Of a stretch of DNA of 64,000 nt, positions 55,789-64,000 are shown piece by piece (the first letter of the stretch is position 1; each line of letters starts with the position of its first letter). Under the pieces are notes generated by a model, which saw only the letters and a list, made by a program, of their open reading frames with translations, ran no database searches and had not been told where the DNA came from. A program made the translations under genes and the position numbers. This DNA comes from Zoroaster sp. YZ-2022 (Eukaryota > Echinodermata > Asteroidea > Forcipulatida > Zoroasteridae). The DNA is taken from NCBI GenBank assembly GCA_029582265.1, contig CM055822.1, positions 38,518,679 through 38,582,678 on the forward strand, read 5' to 3'.

Positions 55789-57498
55789 GTAAGTTTTTCT
55801 GCATTCAAACAATTATTTATTAATTTTTGATGAATCCATGCCCCCCACAGAAAAAAAGAGAACATGGAAAAACAGGAACATGGGCAGATTAAGTTTGGAA
55901 AACTAATATTACTTAAGGCTGTGTGTTTTTGGTTTATATTTCAGGAACCGGATACCCCAAAAAGGGGAATCTTCGGCTACCCGTAAATAAATTGTAAAAC
56001 ACTTAAATACTCCCGAATGTATAAAATAACCAATATGAACACAAGTTTCTCTTGTTTAATTAGAGTCTTAATAAATGTGGACTTATTGTAATACTTTTCC
56101 CGCCTCAATATTACAAATGACTTGAACACAAAAAATGTTAACAAAAATTTGGAGACTTCCATTTGTGTGGCTTAAATGTTTAGTCAATTTTTAAAAAGTC
56201 ATTTACAGGTAATTGGAACTGAAAAATGGAACCGGGTAATGACAGTTTCATTCATCCGGATACCTGGCACAGCCTTATCCCTAATCGGCTCCTATAATAC
56301 ACACAAATCATTAGCCACTGAAAATATTTCTTATTCAATTATTTTACTGTCCACAGATAGCCCAGACTGTGAGTTTGCAGTGAGGCGCAACCTTGTTCCT
56401 TCCATCTTCACCATCAGAGTTAAGGCGGTTGAAGGGCAAAAGGCAACTCTATAGTCATGCCACTATAGGATGCCACCAAAGGATGCCACCAAGTCATTTA
56501 TTGACCGGTAAGGATGTGACTGTTAATAACCTATTGCATTTTAAAGTGCATTCTGGGAATCTGGTGACAAATCCCATAGCATGCAAATCATTTGAAGTAC
56601 ACAGGCATAGGCCTAATGGTGCACCAAATTTGTAAAAGATGTGTTGTCGTTCAATTCCTAGCATGCATTGAGAAAGCTTAAAATGTTTATTGTTTCTTTT
56701 TACATTGAATAAGTGATTGATTAGCCATCATTTTGTAAGCCTCATGAATTCTTAGGCATGTATCATCACCATCTAAGCTGAGATTGTATTAGCAGAATCT
56801 TAATTATGAATAACAATTTAGGAATTTCAATTTCTAGAAAAACTTCAACATTATATACATTGGTATCGGTACATATTGAATATACATGTATCTTATTTAG
56901 TATAAATTGTACATGTCATTGTATACAGCCCATCATATCATAACTAGACACAAGTATTGAACCTTCACACTTTTAAAATAAATTTTCCACCGATTTTACT
57001 CCAGATTGGAACCATTGAACCCTTGTCATACAAAAGTGTTACACAAACAGCTACTTGTGCTACCGCTACGAGGTGTGTCAGAGTCTGTATAACTTTGTAA
57101 TCCAATGGCCAGGAGTTGAGGTTGATGATCTATTCTTCAAAGGAGTTAATGTATGTTTCAAATTAATTTATATAGACCTATCCTATCTGTGGCAGTCTGT
57201 ACCTTCATGGGAATTGTTTTTCAGGACCTTAAGACACATCTAGGTTATTCAAGGTATTTTTGTAACATGTTAGAACAATGATAGTACTGAGGAATTTTTG
57301 ACTGGACCCAACGAATCTAGACTAAGTTGATACCAGTACCAATCCTGAGAAATATTTCCTTATCATTCAGAACGTTTTCTCAAGACCTCAAATGACTGCT
57401 GGTGCTACAGCTTAGGCACGTTAGGAATGATAGCAAAATCACAGATAAACAGAAAAAGTTATTTGCTGTTTTTCGAAAATTAACACCTATTGATTACA

Positions 57499-57949
57499 GG
57501 ATGTGAGACGTACTAAATAATAATGGTTTTATTTTACACCTTATAATTATTTAACAATATTACAATTTGAAATCAACATGTTGCGTCTTCCGGTATATTT
57601 TTAATTGATTTATTTTCTTTAAAAATAATAGTCTTCTGGAACGCCACACAAAAAATAGGCCACTTGCTCGATTCCACCACCGATGTCACCATGGCGTAAT
57701 TTATTCATGGGCATTCCAAAGGACAACTATTTTTAAACTGTTAAATGGCTCAGTCCACCCCATGGGTATATTATGTAATGGATGTGACGTCGGTAGCGGA
57801 ATCGAGCAAGTGGCCCATTTTTTGCGGCGTTCCAAAAGACTATTATTTTTAAAGAAAATAAATAAATTAAAAATATACCGGAAAATGCAATATGTTTATT
57901 TCAAATTGTTTTATTGTTAAATAATTGTTATTTAGTACGTCTCACATCC
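57499..57949. mobile_element. Foldback element with long inverted arms
   Basis: GGATGTGAGACGTACTAAAT at the left is the inverse complement of the right end, and the match continues imperfectly for about 190 bp per arm, including ACTTGCTCGATTCC / GGAATCGAGCAAGT. A roughly 80-bp unpaired centre (with CCACCCCATGGGTATATT) separates the arms. Size and structure fit a foldback MITE nested inside the larger TIR element. Confidence 0.85.
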
Positions 57950-58240
57950 TTTTAATTTTTTTCAAGTTAGTTTTGTGATGTGTTTATTAAAAACTAGATT
58001 ATTTTAGTGAATAAAAAAAAGACGAGAAAAGAGACAAGAAAAAGTGTTTTAATAACAGAAAAACGTTTTAAAGTCTTCATTTTTAAAAACTTTGCGAAAC
58101 CAAATACTCTTTTAATAAAGGTTCCACATATCTTGACAACATTTTCCCAGGTTAATAACTTGGTGTGTAATTGTGTTCCCAAATGCACAGATATTCTTAC
58201 TTTTTCAGGTTAGTTATTTCACTGATGCGCTACAGGGGTA

Positions 58241-58417
58241 GCGAGGTCTGCGGGGAAACCCTAAGCAACTTGGTGGGACTGAAACCCACGACCTTCCACA
58301 TTCTAGAGCAGACATCTTACTCACTCGACCAACGAGCTTGCCTGATGGCGAGAGGATGTGGAAGGTCACAGGTTGAGTCCCACCCAAGCGGCTGTAGGTT
58401 TTTTCCGCAGACCTCGC
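58241..58417. repeat. Inverted pair of tRNA-like SINE heads
   Basis: GCGAGGTCTGCGG (58241) and CCGCAGACCTCGC (58417) open a 177-bp inverted repeat. Each arm reads outward from the centre as a tRNA-like head: GGTCACAGGTTGAGTCCCAC on the plus strand and GGTCGTGGGTTTCAGTCCCA on the minus strand, both close to the B box GGTTCGANTCC. An A-box-like GCTCGTTGGTCGAGTGAG lies on the minus strand, nearer the centre. It resembles two SINE heads joined head to head. Confidence 0.65.
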
Positions 58418-59055
58418 AAAACACTGAGTCGTCGGTAAAGTGCAAATTCAGTAACTTTTAATATCCCAGATGCAAGAAATACATCATTGCATAAAAAGTT
58501 AGGGAGTAAAGTTAAACTTTTTAAAAACTCATGCACAGACAACAAGTGAACAAAACTATTATTGTGCATAAATTTAGAGTGGAATTATGATGCCAGACCG
58601 ACCAACCAACTATTTTGCAGTTCCCCCAAGTGGAAGTGATCTGATACATGAGCTTTAAAACTGACAATCTCAAAACCAAACTGTTTGTTTGCATAACACA
58701 CAAAACGAAGCAATGTCATTGTATAATGCTATTAAATATGTACATACATATAGTGTGTTTGCCAAAACCCAAGTTGAATAAACTGATTTAACCAATGTGA
58801 AATCATTAAACGTTCATTTGTTTCTTTCATTTAACAGTTTTCAAATGTGCTGTTCCAGTGCTTGGGCACCCTGACAAGGTAAGCATGTTCCTAAATAAAC
58901 ATAGCATTTATTTATGGCAATTTTCAATGAGAATGAACACACTTTTTAATGTGGTGGTAAAATTAAGACTTTAATTTGTATGAATTTCAATTCAGTACAC
59001 TATTTCAAAATGCTTGCCACAGATAATGCTACGTAATACATGGAGGACATGCTTA

Positions 59056-59385
59056 TCTCATGTGACCCGGAATCCGGGTCGACATAAATTTGACCCGGAA
59101 TCCGGGTTCTATTTGGCGCGACCATTTCCGGGTCATTCTGACCCGGAAAGTTTGGTCAACCTTTTTGACCCGGATTTCCGGGTTATTTTAGCTGACCCAA
59201 TTCTGGGTCATTATTATTTTCTTGACCCGGAATAGGGTCAGTTGAAATGACCCAGTTCCGGGTCAAAAATGTTGACCAAATTTTCCGGGTCATTCTGACC
59301 CGGAAGTGGTCGCGCCAAATAGAACCCGGATTCCGGGTCAGATTTGACCCGTTCTGGGTCAAATCTGACCCGGGAGTTTTTAGAG
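59056..59385. repeat. GACCCGGAA-type subterminal repeat array
   Basis: More than a dozen GACCCGGAA / TTCCGGGTC / GACCCA motifs in both orientations fill 330 bp. A larger inverted pair lies within: GGTTCTATTTGGCGCGACC (59105) and GGTCGCGCCAAATAGAACC (59306), each next to TTCCGGGTCATTCTGACCCG. Such arrays are typical transposase-binding subterminal repeats. Confidence 0.8.
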
Positions 59386-59999
59386 TGTACAGATGACAAT
59401 AAGAAGCATTAACATTTTAGAGCAGATTTTGGTCACACTTAAATCACCAGTTAAAACCTGTTATCAGTGTGGCGCCACTTACTGGCTTTTGTTTAGCCGA
59501 TATGTAAAAACCCTTTGTGTGGCAGAGAGAAAGGCTTTAAGGAAGGCCTAGGGCGTGCATCAAATGACTCATTGTGACATAGTTGCTTGGTATCTTTCTC
59601 TGGATGTTAATTGAAAGCACGGGTCTTCCAACGTTTGTTCTGGTAACCTTAGGCAGGGCTCACCTGTTTCAGAAACGTTTGCTCACAGTACATTGCCTAA
59701 CCCCCTAGAAAAATAGAGCTCAAGTGTTTGTTGGAACAAACACACGGTGTTAAATCAAATTATCATCGTTGATGTCAATCATATTTTAAGGTGTATCATC
59801 TTGGGGGTATCACGATCGTTAACAAGCCCGAAAGCGCATAGGGCACAAATAACTGCTCAGTTATGGCACAGAGGAGACTTGTCGTTTAACCAATGATTAT
59901 TTTTCATCAAAATGCGTTATAAAATTTTCACCACCGGGTTTCGAAAAATCTCAACAAGCACCTTCAGTCTTTAGGGGATAGGGACCCCCGATGTTAGTC

Positions 60000-60395
60000 A
60001 AAAGTGCGTCTCTCTTTATTCGGTGCAGTTTCAGTGTGACAGAAAAACGAGAGTCCTTCTACAGTAGTTATTGAAAGGAGGTAGGGCTTTTTAATAGTGT
60101 GGGTAAAGCGGAGGACGGGCCTCTGCAGGTGGCATTTGGCAAAAGATGAGAGCCCGAGTATGGCACATAAAAGGATGTCGGGCCTCCAATGAACGGGGTT
60201 TACCTTGCTATTTAATAGTGCAGGTAAAGTGGAGGACGGGCCTCTGTAGGTGGCATTTGGCAAAAGATGAGAGCCCTAATATGGCACATAAAAGGAGGTC
60301 CGGCCTCCAATGACAGGGGTGTACTCCACTGTTTAATAGTGCGGGTAAAGCAGAGGACGGGCCTGTGTAGGTGCCGTGTTGTGCCACTGGACACT
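60000..60395. repeat. 121-bp tandem repeat (about 2.5 to 3 units)
   Basis: TTAATAGTG(C/T)(G/A)GGTAAAG begins units at 60091, 60212 and 60333, exactly 121 bp apart. Each holds GAGGACGGGCCTCTG, TGGCATTTGGCAAAAGATGA and CACATAAAAGGA. Minus-strand frames through it are periodic artefacts. Confidence 0.92.
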
Positions 60396-60399
60396 TAGT

Positions 60400-61186
60400 T
60401 TCGATATACTAAGGTTGGGCCTCTTAAAAAAAAATAATAATAATAATGAAGAAATGTCTGTATATTTGGGATGGCTAGCACATCTTGTGAGCTTCAGGTG
60501 AGAATAGGGCTGAGAAATGGGTAAGTGATGGGGAGAAATGGGGGAATTTAATACGTTCGGGGGTCAAAAGAACGAGGAGGAGAGTCGGAGTAGAGTCAGT
60601 AGTGCAAATACTTTACTATTAATTTAACAAAATTGTGACAGTAAGGGGGATCTTTTGTGCTAGTGTTTGGTGGCAAAACAAAATTTGGAGAGATTATGTT
60701 CCCCAGGTCTGCTACTGGGCGAGTGATTGTGAATGTGACCTCTCACATACGGGAACTATACTGGATGTGTCACTGCAACAGAGAATACAACTTAATTTGA
60801 TGACGCCCCTTCCCATCCATCTCTGCCTCTCCGTCACCATCCCCCTCACCCCTCAATGATAATGTCTTCGCTGTGGCCTTGCCCACACTGTGTGTGCAGC
60901 GTGTATGAAGGCCTCGATAATTATAACGTGTGTGTCTGTTTACACGAACGAGGCAGAGTAGAAGTGCGCGCTCAGTGTACATGGTTTTAGATCGGAGCAT
61001 AAACGGTTCTCTGACCAAAATGCGTGCAACGCTTATTGAATAGGTGGACAGTATTCATATTTTAGTATTGAAAAACAAAGATCTCGGTGAGCTTTTTGCG
61101 TCTTCTTGTAGTTACTTGCTTGACATTTGAAATATACAGAATACACGTAAGCACTACCAAATTTCCAACGTATTTTTTGCTTTGAA
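60400..61186. other. Upstream region of the PAN-domain gene
   Basis: No coding exon is evident. A C-rich CCATCC / CCCCTC patch lies at 60805-60860. No convincing TATA box is visible before 61187. A frame at 60635-60859 has no recognisable domain. Confidence 0.4.
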
Positions 61187-61513
61187 ATGGCGCAGGACAT
61201 CTTGGGATATTTTCAAATCTTCGTACTAATTCTCTATGCGCTGTCGCAAGTATCAACGGCTTACGGGAAAACATCTATTACAAAATGGTGTGGTATAGTG
61301 GATGTTGCCTTAGTGGATATGAATTTCTCATCAACTACTACCACAAACCACAAGCTCTGTCATCTAGCTTGCATGGATTCACCGAATTGTCAGTCGGCTA
61401 ACTACTGGTCTAAGACCCATCTGTGTGAATTCAACAATGCCTCACACTTCAATGTTTGTGGCCAGTATTTGGGCAAGCAACAAGGGTCAATCTATACCTT
61501 TTCCGAAGCTGAG
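61187..61513 (+). CDS. First coding exon of a secreted PAN/apple-domain protein
   Basis: The frame opens at ATGGCGCAGG (good initiation context) with a classical signal peptide: a short polar start, then the hydrophobic FQIFVLILYALSQVSTAYG, cleaved near residues 26-27. It continues with a Cys-rich segment whose pattern, CHLACMDSPNCQSANYW then CEFNNASH and VCGQYL, fits a PAN/apple fold (residues about 34-105), used for protein or carbohydrate binding outside cells. The exon ends at GAG/GTATGT (donor at 61514) after 109 codons, phase 0. The next exons are not visible: the following 2.5 kb is a Penelope-like element, presumably in the intron. In many invertebrate proteins such a PAN domain precedes EGF, lectin or fibrinogen-like domains. 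Confidence 0.75.
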
Positions 61514-61744
61514 GTATGTATGTTATTTTTGCCTGCTTGCATCGTGTATAAGGATTTTGTTTTTTGTTGTGACCATCCAATATACCTAGCCATTATATAA
61601 ATTGTATTAACTTTGTATATGCGTACATCAGGGGCGGATCCAGGTCTTTTGAAGGGAGGGGTCCAAATGGTTGGAATTATTGTTTAATATTCTTGACAAC
61701 TACTAACAGCACCTCAAAACTACTCCAAACTGTGTTTTTGAAAG

Positions 61745-61748
<4 letters not shown>

Positions 61749-61800
<52 letters not shown>
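61749..61800. repeat. (AT)n microsatellite, about 26 units
   Basis: An uninterrupted dinucleotide run lies exactly at the boundary of the Penelope-like element, which may have inserted next to or into it. Confidence 0.95.
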
Positions 61801-61804
<4 letters not shown>

Positions 61805-61818
61805 TAAATCGGGAGGGT

Positions 61819-61858
61819 GGCCTTAGCTTTCGATCCAATCCGGACCTTCATCAGAGGC
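61819..61858 (-). ncRNA. Hammerhead-ribozyme-like core at the Penelope end
   Basis: On the minus strand: GCCT, then CTGATGA, then stem II GGTCC-GGATT-GGATC (five pairs, one G-U), then GAAA, then GCTA and AGGC, which pairs with the first GCCT. CTGATGA and GAAA around a stem form the conserved hammerhead core, and such ribozymes are known in the terminal repeats of Penelope-like elements. Stem III is minimal and the cleavage triplet is not clear, so self-cleavage of this copy is uncertain. Confidence 0.5.
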
Positions 61859-62224
61859 TTTGACAAAGTACAACATAAAAACTCATCCATTTATAGGGAA
61901 AAGGGAAAGCAAAGGATCATGTGGGGCGAGATCCAAAAAGGCGGGAAAATAGTGACCAATTAAAGATAAGCATCAGTCTAGAAAAAACCAATGGGAGTAT
62001 CAGAAGTAAACAAAGGGGGAATTATTGAGCCACACAATAGGTAGAGGTGGCAGCTTTTAGTAAAGCTGGCATGAACATAGAACAATACACAAAGGGATAC
62101 GACAACAAAAAGGGGGGTATTTAAGCCTTACAAATTGAGGAGTTGGTGTGTGGGTGTAAATAGCTAAATTAAAATAGTCCTATGAGAGACAGTTGGAAAA
62201 AATGTAAAAGTATACAAGATAAGA

Positions 62225-62640
62225 TAAAGCAACAGGTTAAAGCAAATACCTGAAGATAGAACAGGTTAGGACATAGACCTGAAAAGTAACGGGTTAAAAC
62301 AAATACCTGAAAATAGAACGAAGGTTAAAACAAATGCCTGAAAACCGAACAGGTTAAAACAGATACCTGAAAATAGAACAGGTTAGGACAAACACCTGAA
62401 AAGTAACAGGTTAAAACAAATACTTGAAAAGAGAACAGGTTAAAACAGATACCTGAAAGGAGTACAGGTTGAAACAAATACCTGAAAAGAGAACAGGTTA
62501 AAGCAAATACCTGAAAAAACAGGTTAAAGCAAATACCTGAAAAAGAAACAGGTTAAGACAACTACCTGAAAATAGAACAGGTTAGGACAAAATCCTGAAA
62601 AAATAAAAGGTTACAACAAATGCCTGGAAATAGGTAAAGG
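62225..62640. repeat. Minisatellite in the Penelope 3' region (ACAGGTTAAAACAAATACCT units)
   Basis: About a dozen imperfect units of some 30-36 bp contain AACAGGTTAAAACAAATACC then TGAAAATAGA. The motif pair ACAGGTT...ACCTG gives each unit a small hairpin potential. Noncoding. Confidence 0.85.
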
Positions 62641-62754
62641 TAGTTCGGTTATTTGATACCTGTGTTGATATTGAGGCCATAGGGTTGAAGTGTTTTCAGT
62701 TGATGTATCCAGTGTGACTCCCTAAGTTTGCGATGTGTATCATTGCTAGTGCAG

Positions 62755-63241
62755 GCTTCAATTACAATGAGTTCAACATAATGCAATGATTAGGGCTGTT
62801 AAAATGGATAGCCACAGGGTAGGTTTTTTTAGTTTTCACAGAGGAAACATGGTTGGCAAAGCGGAGACACAATTTGGTCTTTGTCTCCCCTATATATTGT
62901 ATACCACATCTTTTACATCAGATTATAACATTGGGTGTGTCACACTGGGATTTAGTTCTGATTGTGTAGGTGAGATAAGTACTGTGGCTTTTCACCTTCT
63001 GGGCAGGTTTGAGATACAAACAGGTTTTGCATCTCGAGCGGTTACACTTAGAGCACCCCTGTGGTGATTCATGATCAGTGATGTTAAGGTCACTGTTAGT
63101 GCTAGGGAGCCTAGCCCGAACCAATATATCACCGAGGTTACGAGGGCGACGGAAAGCAATCAAAGGGGGCTCAGGGATGGCTGAGCGTAACCTATCGGAG
63201 GAGTGTAAAATAGTCATGTTATCATTTACGATAGATGAAAG
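62755..63241 (-). pseudogene. Penelope-like linker and GIY-YIG endonuclease
   Basis: In the same frame as the RT C-terminal part, the linker reads through FRRPRNLGDILVRARL and a Cys cluster CSKCNRSRCKTCLYL (about 63035-63090). A TGA follows near 62926, and the frame then gives CKRCGIQYIGETKTKL, where GIQ-YIG stands for the GIY-YIG nuclease core, and RFANH with a conserved Arg and His nearby. The frame ends near 62772. In this family the nuclease nicks the target DNA. Confidence 0.82.
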
Positions 63242-64000
63242 TCAGGGTAATCTGGGGTGATAAGTCGTGACCAGGGGGACTCTGTTAGGAAGGGTTTTCT
63301 TGTTACCCTGGGTAGCCAAGAGGGTGCTACAGGGGGTACAGAGGGCCCTGTTGATGGCTAGTTGGACCCTGCTTTTGCTATGACCCCGGGATACAAGGTG
63401 TTGCCTTAGTTCAGACGACCGTTTCCTGTATAAGGTATCGGTGGAACAGATACGTCTTATACCGAGCGCTTGACTGTAGGCGATGGCTTCTTTGCAGTGC
63501 TTGGGGTGGCAGCTGTCAGAAAGGAGGTATTGATGAGTGTCAGTGGGTTTACAATAGACAGCAGTCGAGATGCCATGGGGGGATTTGTCGATGGTGACGT
63601 CTAGGAAATTCACGCTATTGGTAGAGTAGGTAGCATTGAACTTGATGGTGGCGTGGAATGAATTAATGTAGTTGATGAATTCACCTAGGCTATCTTGGCC
63701 ACCACACCAAATGCAGAATATATCGTCAATAAATCTCCACCATACTAGAGGACGGTGGGGGCAAAAGATAGCAATCTGTCTTCAAGGTCAGACATAAACA
63801 GATTAGCGTATGATGGTGCCATCTTAGTGCCCATCGCTGTACCTTGAACATGGAGAAAGTTTCTGTCTAGGAACGTGAAATTATTTTTGGTCAGTATATG
63901 TCGGATAAGATCTGTGAGGTGTCTCAATGAAGGTTTGGTTTGGTTGTTGGATCTGAGAGCGTTGGCACATGCACTTATGCCTTCGCCATGGGGGATGTTT
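63242..64000 (-). pseudogene. Penelope-like reverse transcriptase
   Basis: The upstream piece (63745 to the edge) contains HVQGTAMGTKMAPSYANLFM, a hallmark of Penelope RTs just before the catalytic block. A frameshift at GCCCCCACC (about 63757-63762) moves the continuation, with WWRFIDDIFCIWCGG (catalytic Asp pair), into another frame. Then FLDVTIDKSPHG and KPTDTHQYLLSDSCHPKHC, both typical of the family thumb, run to TGA at 63242-63244. The enzyme normally primes cDNA synthesis from a nicked target. This copy cannot make it intact. Confidence 0.9.

Larger units (their letters stand above)
54782..59390. mobile_element. 4.6-kb TIR element with CCGGGTCA subterminal repeats and nested insertions
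   Basis: The left end (54782-54806: GTACACTCTTAAAACTCC then CGGGTCA) is the inverse complement of 59366-59390 with one mismatch. Both ends continue into repeated (T)GACCC(GGAA) motifs, denser on the right (59056-59385). Inside are a promoter-like segment with a CRE, several well-formed splice signals, a 451-bp foldback element and a tRNA-like inverted pair. No transposase domain is recognised in any frame, so it is either non-autonomous with captured host sequence or carries a gene in short exons. Flanking GTAC may belong to the TIR or be a target duplication. Confidence 0.75.
61801..64000 (-). mobile_element. Penelope-like retroelement, 3' two thirds, minus strand, decayed
   Basis: Reading the minus strand from the window edge, an RT of the Penelope type is followed by a linker, a GIY-YIG endonuclease, a minisatellite-like 3' region and an end with a hammerhead-like core next to an (AT)n tract. 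The 5' part lies outside the window. The copy is disabled by a frameshift at a C-run near 63757 and TGA stops at 63242-63244 and about 62926. It probably sits in an intron of the PAN-domain gene in the opposite orientation. Confidence 0.9.

Noticed and set aside
59994..60394. Minus-strand proteins with repeated CHLQRPVLRFT-like motifs
   Set aside because: They follow the 121-bp tandem repeat, which is not a multiple of three; no start or splice context.

Overview
This is eukaryotic, intron-rich, AT-leaning DNA from an animal, most likely a marine invertebrate; I cannot fix the phylum from the sequence. The reasons are GT-AG introns in a large multi-domain gene, Ty3/gypsy and Penelope retroelements, a tRNA-derived SINE-like inverted pair, many short terminal-inverted-repeat (TIR) elements, and long uninterrupted microsatellites. 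There is no bacterial operon structure and no CRISPR.

Layout. 1-3.4 kb: a decayed Ty3/gypsy pol on the minus strand. 5.0-12.0 kb: a 183-bp satellite array cut by a nearly pristine 5.64-kb Ty3/gypsy element (6066-11705; 300-bp LTRs with one mismatch, 4-bp target duplication). Besides gag and pol, this element carries a 5' reading frame with the block residues of an SGNH/GDSL hydrolase. 12-17.5 kb: microsatellites, GTCCCCACA-type hairpins and a TIR element.

17.6-27.7 kb: the central find. Sixteen exons chain without a phase break into one predicted gene. It encodes a KMT5A-like SET domain, an IRE1-like protein kinase, a BRCA1-like tandem BRCT, C2H2-type zinc fingers, a tyrosine recombinase and a Myb/SANT-like tail. 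A single in-frame TAA (26368-26370) lies between the finger part and the recombinase. I infer a chromatin-linked product built on a mobile or domesticated tyrosine recombinase, with phosphopeptide-reading (BRCT) and modifying (SET, kinase) modules in front.

28-54 kb is mostly repeats: a 1-kb tandem duplication, the dispersed GGTCCC-AATTGCACC repeat family, a 36-38 kb repeat cluster with terminal hairpins, a complex dispersed repeat interrupted by a clear solo LTR (40416-41533, 5-bp duplication) whose empty site survives at 45.4 kb, a perfect 254-unit CAT repeat, and several TIR elements. 54.8-59.4 kb is a 4.6-kb TIR element with a promoter-like segment, spliced-exon signals and nested foldback and tRNA-like inverted repeats. 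61.2 kb starts a secreted PAN/apple-domain gene; a decayed Penelope-like element (minus strand, with a hammerhead-ribozyme-like core at its end) follows it to the window edge.

All exon calls rest on splice signals, phase and domain recognition by eye; no database search was run.
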